Notes under the pieces: generated by a model | Told to the model about the DNA's origin: nothing | Database searches by the model: none | What the model saw: only the letters and a program-made list of their open reading frames with translations | Assembly (NCBI RefSeq): GCF_030160835.1 | Contig: NZ_BSPC01000027.1 | Location: 1-64,000 of the forward strand | DNA length: 64,000 nucleotides | From: Labrys miyagiensis | Lineage (GTDB): Bacteria > Pseudomonadota > Alphaproteobacteria > Rhizobiales > Labraceae | Direction of reading: 5' to 3' | Translations under genes and position numbers: made by a program | In this document: piece after piece, positions 1-8,344 of the stretch | How the letters are laid out: every line of letters begins with the position of its first letter | Position numbering within the stretch: the first letter of the stretch is position 1

Positions 1-122
1 AGGAAAAAGTGACATGTCTAATGAGGAGAGGTGCGACCTTTCTAACGGGGTTCTACAGCCTCGATTCGCATAACCTATCTTATGGAACATTTTTTAGGTA
101 CTATGATACCTGCGAGGACGGG

Positions 123-398
123 ATGACCCCTGGCGAAATAGACCAAAATCGGCTCCTGGCCGTCGTCATGCAGTGCCTCGACGCCGCCGATCATGATCTC
201 CAGCGCGCACTGGAGGTCGCGGCGGCCGAGATCCTGGCGTTGCGCACCTGCGCCAGCGCGGGACAGCGCCGTCTTCGGCCCTGGATCGAAACAACGCCTC
301 CCGAACCGATGACCGTGACGATCAACCAAGTCCCGGCGCTGCAATGGCGGGCCGAAAGCAGCAGCACCGACTTCGACACCAAAGGGATCGACGAATGA
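123..398 (+). CDS. small hypothetical protein
   Basis: Encodes 91 aa of unknown function. The ATG at 123 follows a GAGG-type ribosome site and opens a mostly helical, acidic sequence. An upstream in-frame ATG at 9 would add 38 residues that look non-coding. The stop overlaps the ATG of the following lipoprotein gene (ATGA), so the two are probably co-translated. No motif recognised. Confidence 0.5.
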   Translation: MTPGEIDQNRLLAVVMQCLDAADHDLQRALEVAAAEILALRTCASAGQRRLRPWIETTPPEPMTVTINQVPALQWRAESSSTDFDTKGIDE

Positions 399-1009
399 AA
401 CGACGCATGATCGGGATGGCTCTTCCGGTAGCCCTCGCTCTGGCGAGCTGTGACCATAGGCAGCAGACCTGGCGCGGCCCGATCATTCCACTGCAGAGTG
501 TTCGGATTCCGCAGCTCGTCGTGGAGGGTACGCCAGCGCCAAGCTCGAGGTGGACCAGATGTTCCTGTCGCTTTCATCGTGAGCCTGCTCGCCAGCACAA
601 GCTGGTAACCACCTCGCCGGCGCAGCAACAGCCGCTGCACCATCCGCATGTTCTGACCGATCCGATCGGACAAGGCGACATCATATTTACCCCTCGTGCC
701 ACCTCTCGGCCGGCCTCCGGTGCTGCTCCTCCTCCTCTTTCCCAGGTTGGGAGCTGGAAGGTGGCAGGTACGCTCGTGTCGTGCACCATTCACCTTTCGA
801 GCCGAGGGCTATTGGACGTAAAGCGTGCTTCGGTTTCGGGTTGCCAGGGCAGTTCACTCCAGAATGTGAATGGCTGGCGATCAAACGGGAGAACGATCGA
901 GCTGTTGGAAAAAGGCGGAGATGTACCCGCTCGTTTCGAGCAAAATCAGACAGGCGGATTTACGAGCACTACAACGGACGATGGTCGCAAGCTGACATTG
1001 TATCACTAG
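395..1009 (+). CDS. lipoprotein with AprI/Inh-like protease-inhibitor domain
   Basis: Encodes 204 aa. The N-terminus (MKRR, hydrophobic run, then LASC) is a lipoprotein signal with Cys19 as the acylated residue, so the mature protein should sit on a membrane facing the periplasm. The last ~90 residues fit the AprI/Inh metalloprotease-inhibitor beta-barrel pattern: GSWKVAG near the start, two cysteines about 20 residues apart, a W near the middle and a closing KLTLYH strand. That family protects the periplasm from the cell's own exported proteases. Residues ~45-75 are rich in R, S and C and read like a shifted frame, so the linker may carry compensating indels. The start overlaps the preceding gene by 4 bases. 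Confidence 0.6.
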   Translation: MKRRMIGMALPVALALASCDHRQQTWRGPIIPLQSVRIPQLVVEGTPAPSSRWTRCSCRFHREPARQHKLVTTSPAQQQPLHHPHVLTDPIGQGDIIFTPRATSRPASGAAPPPLSQVGSWKVAGTLVSCTIHLSSRGLLDVKRASVSGCQGSSLQNVNGWRSNGRTIELLEKGGDVPARFEQNQTGGFTSTTTDDGRKLTLYH

Positions 1010-1075
1010 ATGGGAGGGGCCAGCACGCTAACGCTGTGGTGCTGACACGCATTTAGATTACTGGCCCAAAGGTCT

Positions 1076-1552
1076 CTAGCTGAGCCGCAGATTGGTGGAC
1101 TCGGCGAGAGACGATAGCAGTTTGAAATATAAAGGTCTGGTGGCCTCCGTGAAAGGTTGCAGGGGGCCAAAGGCCGCCAGCGCGGCGAAGGCATCCTCGG
1201 GGCCTAAACTGGCGGTGAAGCGCGCTCTGCCGTTGTAGATATAAACCTTTCGCGATTTCGCTGCTTCGTCCGGCAGCATCCTAACCTCTTCGTTGCGCGT
1301 GCTTCGAACAGCAGTCAGAAGCGGGCCGTCGAAAACCCGTCCGGCCGAGTCACGCATGGCATAAGCGGCGACCAAGGGTAAATTGTGCTCCGCACCCTCC
1401 AGGGCGGAAAACTCAGGCGTCTCGTGCTCGGGCGAAGCCTGCAGAACGACCTTTGAAACGCCGGGACCGGCGATCTCGCACAAGGCTGTCAGATTGCGGT
1501 GGTATCTGAGACAGGATTTCGTTCGAACTTCGAGATTTGTAGCTGCTTGCAA
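1076..1552 (-). CDS. hypothetical protein, 158 aa
   Basis: A fluent reading frame without a recognised domain, convergent with the lipoprotein gene. The longest frame begins at a TTG (1552), and the first internal ATG lies about 65 residues in, so the start is uncertain. Regular stretches such as KVYIYNGRARF and a C-terminal amphipathic helix suggest a real soluble protein. Confidence 0.4.
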   Translation of the reverse strand: MQAATNLEVRTKSCLRYHRNLTALCEIAGPGVSKVVLQASPEHETPEFSALEGAEHNLPLVAAYAMRDSAGRVFDGPLLTAVRSTRNEEVRMLPDEAAKSRKVYIYNGRARFTASLGPEDAFAALAAFGPLQPFTEATRPLYFKLLSSLAESTNLRLS

Positions 1553-1843
1553 TCGGCGTCCATGCTCGATTTCATCGTCGAATCCTGCTCGAATTCCGCG
1601 AGATGGGTGGCAGGTCAGTGCTCACATTGAGCGAGACTTGCTCGGATTTTTTGCGACGCGCTCGCAATCATTACGAGACTCCGCACCCTCGAACGCGACG
1701 GCCTCTTGATCTGCTCTTGCTAGGTAGCCGGCCCAGCCGGATTTGAAACGTGGAAAAACGAATGTTGGTTTGGCAGGGCTTGCCGTCATGATTGCAAAGA
1801 TATGATATGCAATCAATGCCATCAAATTTGCCAGGAGCATTCA

Positions 1844-2098
1844 ATGCCCTCCATCACCATTCGCAATGTCCCAGAGGAGGTGCACCGCGCCATCCGCGTC
1901 CGCGCGGCACTGCACGGCCGCAGCACCGAGGCCGAAATCCGCGAAATCCTAGAGCGAGCTGCCAAGCCAGATGGGCGCCTGAAACTCGGGTCCCTGCTGG
2001 TATCGATCGCCCGCGAGGCCGGCGGCTTGACCAGTGAAGAGCATGCCCTCTTCGAGCGTGACAAGACCCCGGCCGAACCCATGGGCTTCGACTTATGA
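1844..2098 (+). CDS. FitA/VapB-type ribbon-helix-helix antitoxin
   Basis: Encodes 84 aa. The N-terminal half (SITIRNVPEEVHRAIRVRAA, then EAEIREIL) is the classic FitA/StbC ribbon-helix-helix DNA-binding fold. The C-terminal tail (GLTSEEHALFERD) is the segment that normally wraps a PIN toxin. The ATG at 1844 is chosen because AGGAG lies 7 bases upstream; an earlier in-frame ATG would add 14 cysteine-containing residues foreign to the family. The stop overlaps the toxin ATG by 4 bases. Such antitoxins usually repress their own operon. Confidence 0.9.
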   Translation: MPSITIRNVPEEVHRAIRVRAALHGRSTEAEIREILERAAKPDGRLKLGSLLVSIAREAGGLTSEEHALFERDKTPAEPMGFDL

Positions 2099-2520
2099 TC
2101 GTTCTGGACACTAAGGTGCTTTCAGAATTGTGGAAGCCCGTACCCGAGCCGAATGTGTTGACCTGGATTGATGCCCAGCTTGTTGAAAGCCTTTACCTGT
2201 CCGCTATCACCGTGGCCGAGTTGCGTTTCGGCATAGCCGCGATGCCGGCCGGCAAGCGCCGGACGGTCTACCAAGACCGCTTGGAGCGGGAAGTGCTGCC
2301 AGCCTTCAAGGGCCGCGTGTTGGCCTTCGATCTGGAAACCTCGCAAGTTTATGCCGAGTTGATGGCGAGCGCACGGGCTGCTGGTCGAGCCATCGGCAAG
2401 GAAGACGGATACATTGCTGCCATAGCTGCCTCATGCGGTTTCGCCATCGCCACTCGCGACACCAGCCCTTTTGAGGCCGCAGGGCTGAGCGTGATCAATC
2501 CGTGGAAGCCTTATCCGTAG
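2095..2520 (+). CDS. VapC/FitB-type PIN-domain toxin
   Basis: Encodes 141 aa, the normal PIN toxin length. PIN-domain acidic residues are present: D5 (IVLDT), the Glu of AELRFG, the Asp of KEDGYIAAIA and the Asp of ATRDTSPF. The C-terminus NPW is typical of the FitB/VapC branch. These enzymes are Mg-dependent ribonucleases neutralised by the upstream RHH antitoxin. One oddity: family members almost always read DTN after the first Asp, whereas this one reads DTK, which could affect activity. Otherwise it appears intact. Confidence 0.9.
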   Translation: MIVLDTKVLSELWKPVPEPNVLTWIDAQLVESLYLSAITVAELRFGIAAMPAGKRRTVYQDRLEREVLPAFKGRVLAFDLETSQVYAELMASARAAGRAIGKEDGYIAAIAASCGFAIATRDTSPFEAAGLSVINPWKPYP

Positions 2521-2657
2521 CCGTCCAGATAAGGAACCCGCAAAGGAATGCGCCATATGGGTGAGAACACTTCCCACCGCTTTAGTAAGTACCGCTAGTT
2601 GGTCTCGAATGACGAACACATAACAGAGGAGTGGTTTTCCGCATGGATGGTGGAGAT

Positions 2658-3215
2658 TTAGTTCCAGTCTCGGTTCCCCTCTCGCGACCACATGCCTTCG
2701 AAGTTCTGAGTGAAATGCGCGGCGGCTGACACCGACGGGATGAGGATCAAATCGTTGTCTTCGAACTTTTCACCGCTCAAGGAAAAGTTTGCGGATCCTG
2801 TTCTGAGCGCCTGACCGTCGACGGTGTAACCTTTCTGATCCATCCAGGGGGCTCCTGACTGGCTGGTCTTGATCACCACATTCGGACTACTGGCCAGCTG
2901 ATCAAGACGCGCCGTTAGGTAACCCACCTTATTCATCTTGAGCAGCCCGACCTGATCGGAATCGAGATATATGCGCACGACCACGCCGCGGTCGGCGGCG
3001 GCGCGCAACGCGCCAATCACATCCTGATCTGTGAGAACGAAGGCCGCCATATCTATAGTGCTATTGGCCTTAGCGATGATCGCAGAGTCAATCCGCTCCA
3101 AAATGGTTGCGGGCGAATAGTAGATGATTGGCATCTCATCGGCTGCCGCCGGCGGCACGACGGCGCCAACTTCTAGCGCCACGACAATCGCGAGGACCCT
3201 TAAGTGAAACTTCAT
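2658..3215 (-). CDS. exported PLD-fold (Nuc-like) nuclease with substituted HKD histidine
   Basis: Encodes 185 aa with a signal peptide (cleavage near AAADE, residue 26). The rest matches the single-domain phospholipase D/Nuc nuclease family: a conserved TIDMAAFVLTD strand and a C-terminal HKD-like motif. The motif residue that should be His is Asp126 (codon GAT at 2838-2840). K128, D133 and the GSAN segment (140-143) are conserved. Catalysis in this family goes through that His, so the protein is probably inactive or altered. It begins 2 bases after the relaxase stop and is likely co-transcribed with it, in keeping with Nuc-like proteins often encoded in conjugation loci. Confidence 0.75.
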   Translation of the reverse strand: MKFHLRVLAIVVALEVGAVVPPAAADEMPIIYYSPATILERIDSAIIAKANSTIDMAAFVLTDQDVIGALRAAADRGVVVRIYLDSDQVGLLKMNKVGYLTARLDQLASSPNVVIKTSQSGAPWMDQKGYTVDGQALRTGSANFSLSGEKFEDNDLILIPSVSAAAHFTQNFEGMWSREGNRDWN

Positions 3216-3217
3216 GC

Positions 3218-6200
3218 CTACATCCTTTGAGCGCGCGGCCGTTGCCGCTCTGCCGCCTGCGTCTCAGCCTGGGCCAAGGCACTCTCTTGTTTTACCGCCT
3301 CCTGGCGCTCGGCGAGCTGCTCAATCTCGGGCGAGGTTTCAGGCGTAACCGGAATTGATGCGGCCGGACTTTCTTCCACAGCGCGCTCAGCAGCCCTGGC
3401 CGATGCCGCCTGCCCTTCTGACCGATAACCGGGGTCGGCCGGCGTCTCGTGCCGCACCTCCGAGACATGAGCCTGAACGGTCTCGCGAACCGCCTCTCGC
3501 TTGGTCTGCTCGGCAATGATCCGCAGCTCGGCTTGCCGCTCTGTCTCTGTCCGGCCGCCCACCGGTTGAACCTGCGCGGCACCATCCCGCTGGCTGACCT
3601 CGGTCTGTGAGCGGATGGCCGGCGCCTCGCCTATGGCTTGAGCCTGCGCAGGGGCCTGGGCTTGGGTCTGACCTGGATCCTCCCCCTCCCTTGCCTTCTC
3701 GTGCACTTCGGCGCTCCAATTATTACGCCAGACGTCTCGGGTCTCCGTCTTCCACTGGCCGGTCTGTTCATCCTTGAAGCGCACATCCTTTTGCACCCTC
3801 TCGCGCGAGCTGATCGCTAGCGTGATCCGGTCGCCGGGATCCACCTCGGCCTTATTGATGGCTTCGGGAATGTTCACGCCCCACACGCGCATCGTGCCGT
3901 TCTCAGTTCGAATGTCCGCGTGAGGCGACGGAGTTGCATTTCTCTCGCCTTTATACGGAGACGTTCCCTGCCCCACGAATTCGCCTGTAATGCTCTCCGG
4001 CTGCGGCCCGGCATTGGCGTCCTGGGCCTTCCGGACCTGCTGCGCTGGCGCTGCCCCTGATGGCGCGCGTTGCTGCCCGCCCAGGGCAAGTGCATCCGCC
4101 GGCACCGTCTCCTCGCCGCGGCGCACCCGCTCTTCTGCCGCGTCAAGGCGTTCGTGTGAAATCCCATTGTTCGCCTCGACGAAGCGGCTCGAAACAACCG
4201 CGAACTGATGTCGATCGGACTCAGCCAGGGAATTCAAAGCCTGCTGGCGAGCGACCGCAATCGCCACCTCGGCCGCCTCGGGCTTCTCGAACTGATTGCC
4301 GGCGACGCCCTCACCGTGACGAGCCTGCCTGACCACATCCATGAACTGTTTCACCGCCTCGGTGCGATAGGCGGAGACCTCCGTATAGGCATCACCGGCG
4401 CGGCGTTCGGCTTGGGCGGGATCAGGAACTTGCAAGGGCGTTGTGCCCTCACTCAAGCTAGGGCGTTGATCCTGCTGTTGCGTGCGCTGGACCTGCAGAC
4501 GAGCTCGCTCCTCCTCGACCCTGTCCTGCAGCTCCCGATTGGCGATCTTGAAACCGTGTTCGGCCGCCAGTGAAACTACCATGTTCTGGTAGCGGGGCGG
4601 CCCCTTGACCGTGATGGCTTCCCACTTCTCGCTGGCGAGCTGCAGGGCTGCGAGGGTGGCCTCCTTGTGTCGCCAATCGTCGACCTCGATGCGACGGCCG
4701 TTGTCGCGGAACGCCACCTGGCCGGCACTGCCATTATCAAGCTTGTGAGCATAGCGCACCGTTTGGCCACGCTGCTCTGGAACATAGGCCGTGAAGTTGT
4801 CGAATGCCTTTTGCCGCGGCTCGACATAGTGATCGCCCTGAACAGATCCCATCTGTCGCTCGATCTTCTTCTGCTGTTCGATGCCGGTATCCCAATTGTC
4901 CGCGACCTTGTTTGAAATGACGCGCATCCGATCGCGATGTTCGACGGGCGTCGCCGCCACGATGCGATCGAGCTGCTTGCGGAGGTCGTTGCGCGTCATC
5001 TCCATGGTCTGTGCGTCTGGCATGGGTCGTGCTTCCTTTGATGTCGGCGGGCCCACGGACGCTGTCGTCGGGGCATTGTCGTCGACATTGATATGATATT
5101 TATCATTATGCAATATATCTAGCATCACCTTTTCTGAAGGTTTGGCGCGCTCCGTCGTCTGGGCGCGTTCAAGCGCTTCGATCCGGGCGACGGCCTGTAG
5201 GGTGCGGGTTCGAAGGTGCAGCACGATTGCGCCGGGATAGGTCCCCAAGGGCTTGCTCGTCTGGGCAAAGACCGCCGGCACGACGAAATCCCGCTCCGGA
5301 TTTTTCCGCGACGCGGTGAGCTCTGAAAGTCTTGACCTAGGCACGTCTATGTAAGTCAAGTCTCCCCTCCCCTCGCCCGCCATGCTCTCAGCAACACTTC
5401 TCTGACTGGTGAAAAGCGGTGCTGACGACGCCGGCGCGCCAGCAGGCTCGAAGCGGTACAAGCGCGTCATGCCAGCGCCGATCGGCGGCTCTCTCCTGGG
5501 CGCAGCATCGCCGGCAAGTTGGGGCGCCAAAGCCTGCCACTCTCCTGCTACCGCCCTCGCCCGCTCGCGCCCTTCCGCCCGCGTCGGGACGTGCACGGCA
5601 TTCGTCTGGACGGCTTCGACGCGCCGGCGAACATTCTCCGGCGCGATGCCGCGCTCGACCTGGCGAATATCCTTGAGCTTGTAGCCCGGTACGTTGGCTG
5701 ACTCGAACCGTGAGGTCGACTCCATAAGGATGCTGCGCTCCCTGGCCTCCTCGGCGAGGGTCTGGCGCCAGCGTGTGAAATCGGCGATGCCGGGGTGCAT
5801 CCGCTCCCCGGTCTTCGCCTCCATTTTCACAACGGCATGGACATGCAGATGCTGTCGGTTCTCATGCATGGCAAAGACGAACTCGTGGCCTTCAAAGGCC
5901 CGATGCAAGGTCGCGCGCGCCGCCGCAACGAACGCCTCCTTGTCCGTCCCGGGCCTGACGCTGAGAATGACGTGAGCGCAGTCTCGTTGCTCGCGCGAGC
6001 GCATCGAGCGCTTCCATTCCTTTGCAACCGCAAGATTCGCCTGGTGTCCGGACAAAACCTTTCCAGTTGAAAGCTGAGCTTCCTGCTGCCCGTCTCGCGT
6101 AAGCCGTGAGAGATAGCGCGCCGCGCCCTCTACGCCGTGCGACCATCCGCGATCCTCGAATGAGGTCTCGGCTCCAAAGGCGGTATCAAGGCGTCGTTCC

Positions 6201-6901
6201 AAACCGCTAAGAGACTTTTGCGTCGCATACAGGCGTTCGGCCTTGCCACTCGCGTTTTTCTGCGAGCTGGCCGCGACCGTCGCTACTTCGATATGGACGC
6301 CCTCCGCGGTTTGCTCGGAACGCCAGGCAAACTTGTGACCAGACAAAGCCTCGGCAAGCGAGGCACCGATCGCCTCCCGGTCCTTCTGTCCTTTCACCTC
6401 GACATGGAACATCAGGATATCCTTGCTCGGTTCCCGCTCGGGCGCGTCCTCCGCCCATTGCAACGCAAGGCCCCTCACCTCCCCGATGCCCTGCACCTTC
6501 GAGCCGTCCTCCCGCTCCAATGCGATTTCACCCTGGTGGCTCAAATACGAAGTCAGCGCACCGAGCCGACTTGCGCCACTCGCATAGGACGCCAGCTTGA
6601 CCACGGCCGATTGTGATTTCAGCGCCAAGCCCTGCTTCACTTGGTCGTTGGCTCTCGGCGCCAGCAGGCTTGACGCGGTCGGCGCCCGCGGCGTCTGCCT
6701 CGGCCGCGGCACAGGCTGAGCACCGGACGCCGCCGGCTGCCTTGGCTTCTTCCACTTCTTCCGATCGTCGTCATCTTTCTGCGGAGTGGCCAAGCCCATG
6801 AGCGCAAGCATGGCCGCCTGCGCCCGCCGCTTGCGCTCGAGGGCCAGACCCAGTCCCGACATTTCGTCGAGGCCCGCGAAGATCTCGCGATCACTCGCCA
6901 C
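3218..6901 (-). CDS. VirD2-like (MOBP) conjugative relaxase with LPD7 domain
   Basis: Encodes 1227 aa, starting with GTG and overlapping the MobC-like gene by 11 bases. The relaxase three-His motif HLHVHAVV is at residues 351-358, preceded by YLSRLTRDG (residue 263), which resembles the VirD2 tyrosine motif. Residues ~99-210 look like a second, degenerate copy of the same fold: YLSHQGEIALER around 119, and a V-strand where the HxH should be. Residues ~700-800 match LPD7. A strand-rich module around 990-1070 (MRVWGVNIPEAI) resembles the domain found after many plasmid relaxases. The enzyme would nick oriT (7401-7410) and pilot single-stranded DNA. It resembles RlxS-type relaxases of rhizobial elements. 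Confidence 0.85.
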   Translation of the reverse strand: MASDREIFAGLDEMSGLGLALERKRRAQAAMLALMGLATPQKDDDDRKKWKKPRQPAASGAQPVPRPRQTPRAPTASSLLAPRANDQVKQGLALKSQSAVVKLASYASGASRLGALTSYLSHQGEIALEREDGSKVQGIGEVRGLALQWAEDAPEREPSKDILMFHVEVKGQKDREAIGASLAEALSGHKFAWRSEQTAEGVHIEVATVAASSQKNASGKAERLYATQKSLSGLERRLDTAFGAETSFEDRGWSHGVEGAARYLSRLTRDGQQEAQLSTGKVLSGHQANLAVAKEWKRSMRSREQRDCAHVILSVRPGTDKEAFVAAARATLHRAFEGHEFVFAMHENRQHLHVHAVVKMEAKTGERMHPGIADFTRWRQTLAEEARERSILMESTSRFESANVPGYKLKDIRQVERGIAPENVRRRVEAVQTNAVHVPTRAEGRERARAVAGEWQALAPQLAGDAAPRREPPIGAGMTRLYRFEPAGAPASSAPLFTSQRSVAESMAGEGRGDLTYIDVPRSRLSELTASRKNPERDFVVPAVFAQTSKPLGTYPGAIVLHLRTRTLQAVARIEALERAQTTERAKPSEKVMLDILHNDKYHINVDDNAPTTASVGPPTSKEARPMPDAQTMEMTRNDLRKQLDRIVAATPVEHRDRMRVISNKVADNWDTGIEQQKKIERQMGSVQGDHYVEPRQKAFDNFTAYVPEQRGQTVRYAHKLDNGSAGQVAFRDNGRRIEVDDWRHKEATLAALQLASEKWEAITVKGPPRYQNMVVSLAAEHGFKIANRELQDRVEEERARLQVQRTQQQDQRPSLSEGTTPLQVPDPAQAERRAGDAYTEVSAYRTEAVKQFMDVVRQARHGEGVAGNQFEKPEAAEVAIAVARQQALNSLAESDRHQFAVVSSRFVEANNGISHERLDAAEERVRRGEETVPADALALGGQQRAPSGAAPAQQVRKAQDANAGPQPESITGEFVGQGTSPYKGERNATPSPHADIRTENGTMRVWGVNIPEAINKAEVDPGDRITLAISSRERVQKDVRFKDEQTGQWKTETRDVWRNNWSAEVHEKAREGEDPGQTQAQAPAQAQAIGEAPAIRSQTEVSQRDGAAQVQPVGGRTETERQAELRIIAEQTKREAVRETVQAHVSEVRHETPADPGYRSEGQAASARAAERAVEESPAASIPVTPETSPEIEQLAERQEAVKQESALAQAETQAAERQRPRAQRM

Positions 6902-7295
6902 GCGGATCCTCGCTCATGGCGAGGAGGGCGCGGGCCCGGCCATCCGAGCATAGTGAAAGATAGGCCTCCCGCGTCTCGTGAAGCAGAAACGTCAGCTGCC
7001 CAAATGCGTCCTGCAGCTCCTTGTTCGACGGTACCAGGCCCGCATTCATTGCGCGCACCGCCTGGTTGATGTTGACACCTATGCTGCGGATCTGGCTGGC
7101 CATCCTGGAAATGGCGGCCCGTGTCTCGCCGTCGAAGGTGGGGCCGAGCCCACTCACCAGCCGGGCGCCACGCCGAAGCAGGTCGCTGTTTGAGATCCCA
7201 AGGCCTTCGGCCGTCTCCTCCATCGCCGCGAAATCGTCCTCCGTCAGGCGGACGTGCACGACTTTATTTCGGACGACTTTGCGTAAACGAGCCAC
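6891..7295 (-). CDS. MobC-like relaxosome accessory protein
   Basis: Encodes 134 aa. The N-terminal region (VVHVRLTEDDFAAMEETAEG, then SDLLRRGARL) is a ribbon-helix-helix. The middle (MASQIRSIGVNINQAVRAMN) carries the IGVNINQ signature of MobC/relaxosome proteins, which open DNA at nic for the relaxase. It lies directly upstream of the relaxase, overlaps its start, and faces the oriT region, as in MOBP systems. It probably also regulates the operon by binding the inverted repeats just upstream. Confidence 0.85.
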   Translation of the reverse strand: MARLRKVVRNKVVHVRLTEDDFAAMEETAEGLGISNSDLLRRGARLVSGLGPTFDGETRAAISRMASQIRSIGVNINQAVRAMNAGLVPSNKELQDAFGQLTFLLHETREAYLSLCSDGRARALLAMSEDPRGE

Positions 7296-7312
7296 TGTCT
7301 TCCAACCTCAAC

Positions 7313-7410
7313 ATGGTTTCGGTCGCGCTACGCGGGGCTGCCGAAACCATCAACGGCTGCTCGGCGAGGACACATGCAAATTTCGTATCACGAAATTTGC
7401 TATCCTGCCA
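7313..7410 (+). other. origin of transfer (oriT) with nic site
   Basis: Two perfect 10-bp inverted repeats lie between the divergent mobC and parA genes. The first is ATGGTTTCGG (7313-7322) with CCGAAACCAT (7341-7350). The second is GCAAATTTCG (7376-7385), a 5-base spacer, then CGAAATTTGC (7391-7400). TATCCTGCCA (7401-7410) follows the second arm directly. It matches the RP4 and T-DNA-border nic consensus (TATCCTGC), and nicking would be expected between G7407 and C7408. The layout, inverted repeat then nic, is the textbook arrangement for MOBP relaxases. Confidence 0.85.
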
Positions 7411-7474
7411 TTCAAATCTTCGACTTTCTTCGATCTCTCCTCGTCATGCTCATTTTATACTTTTAACATACTTT

Positions 7475-7575
7475 CATTTCAGAAAATGTGTACTTTATCA
7501 TTTGCTGAAATGTAACAGCCCTCATTCTCAAATATCCCCATTTGGGAATTTGCGCGCTCGCGCAAATGTGGGGAT
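7475..7575. promoter_or_regulatory. inverted repeats upstream of parA (operator or centromere candidate)
   Basis: AT-rich DNA with two more palindromes. CATTTCAG (7475-7482) pairs with CTGAAATG (7505-7512). A nested hairpin pairs ATCCCCA (7534-7540) with TGGGGAT (7569-7575), with TTTGCGCG/CGCGCAAA inside. Their position, 90-190 bases before the ParA start, suits an operator or parS-like site bound by the RHH protein encoded downstream. This function is inferred from position only. Confidence 0.45.
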
Positions 7576-7666
7576 CCGCCGATGTACTTTTGCGACCCAG
7601 CTTGCGCTGTATAGATTTATCGAGATATATAATGCGTCATGATTAGCGTTCAGGAGGCATGAGCCG

Positions 7667-8344
7667 GTGACGATTGTCTCGTTCGCAACAACGAAGGGAG
7701 GATCCGGCAAATCCTTGCTCACCCGATTGGTGGGCACGGAGATGGCCGTCCACGGTGCACGGGCAAAAATTCTGTGCGTGGATCCCCAGCACACCACGTG
7801 GCAATGGTCGCAGGCGGCTCGCCGCAAGGGGACTCTTCCCGACAATCTCACTGTTGAACGGATTGACGAAGACGCCGTTTTCAAACAGCGTCTGACCGAT
7901 CCCGGCGACGTTGATATTACGCTGATCGACGTCCAGGGGGCCTATAGCCAAGCGCTGAATTTTGCGATCGCAGCGTCCGACCTGTGTATCGTCCCCTGTC
8001 GCGCAACCATGGATGATGCGCGCGAAGTCGTGAGAATCTTCGAATACGCGGCCAGCCTCAAACGGGCGAAACTGATGGTTGTGATAAACGCCATTTCCGG
8101 CATTGATCGCGCCACTCAAGCATTCAAGGAAGCCGTAGGCGAACTGGTCCGCCACAAGCTACCGCTCTTCAAGACGCCCATTATGCAGCGGCCCATTTAT
8201 GCCGAATTCGCCCATGAGGGCGGTACGCTTGAATCCCTAGCTTCGACCCCCGACCGCGTCGAACAGGTCAAGAAAGCTCGCGACAACATTGCCCGCCTTC
8301 TCGATGAAATTTACGAGCATGCCGGAGTGTTGGTTGATGGCTGA
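7667..8344 (+). CDS. ParA/VirC1-like partition ATPase
   Basis: Encodes 225 aa. A deviant Walker A motif KGGSGKS lies at residues ~10-16, with Walker A' (CVDPQHT) and Walker B (ITLIDVQG) following, as in small ParA and VirC1 proteins. GTG at 7667 is the start, 9 bases after AGGAGG; an ATG at 7659 in another frame stops at once. Family roles are plasmid segregation, or, for VirC1, delivery of the relaxosome to the secretion pore. Its place beside oriT and before an RHH protein favours a VirC1-like or dual role. Confidence 0.85.
   Translation: MTIVSFATTKGGSGKSLLTRLVGTEMAVHGARAKILCVDPQHTTWQWSQAARRKGTLPDNLTVERIDEDAVFKQRLTDPGDVDITLIDVQGAYSQALNFAIAASDLCIVPCRATMDDAREVVRIFEYAASLKRAKLMVVINAISGIDRATQAFKEAVGELVRHKLPLFKTPIMQRPIYAEFAHEGGTLESLASTPDRVEQVKKARDNIARLLDEIYEHAGVLVDG

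Noticed and set aside
191-793. Long minus-strand frame over the start of the lipoprotein gene
   Set aside because: It is R/P/G-rich, has no ribosome site, and lies antisense to a gene with a clear lipoprotein signal.
5409-5684. Several open frames on the plus strand inside the relaxase gene
   Set aside because: They are GC-driven shadows of the relaxase; composition and starts are poor.
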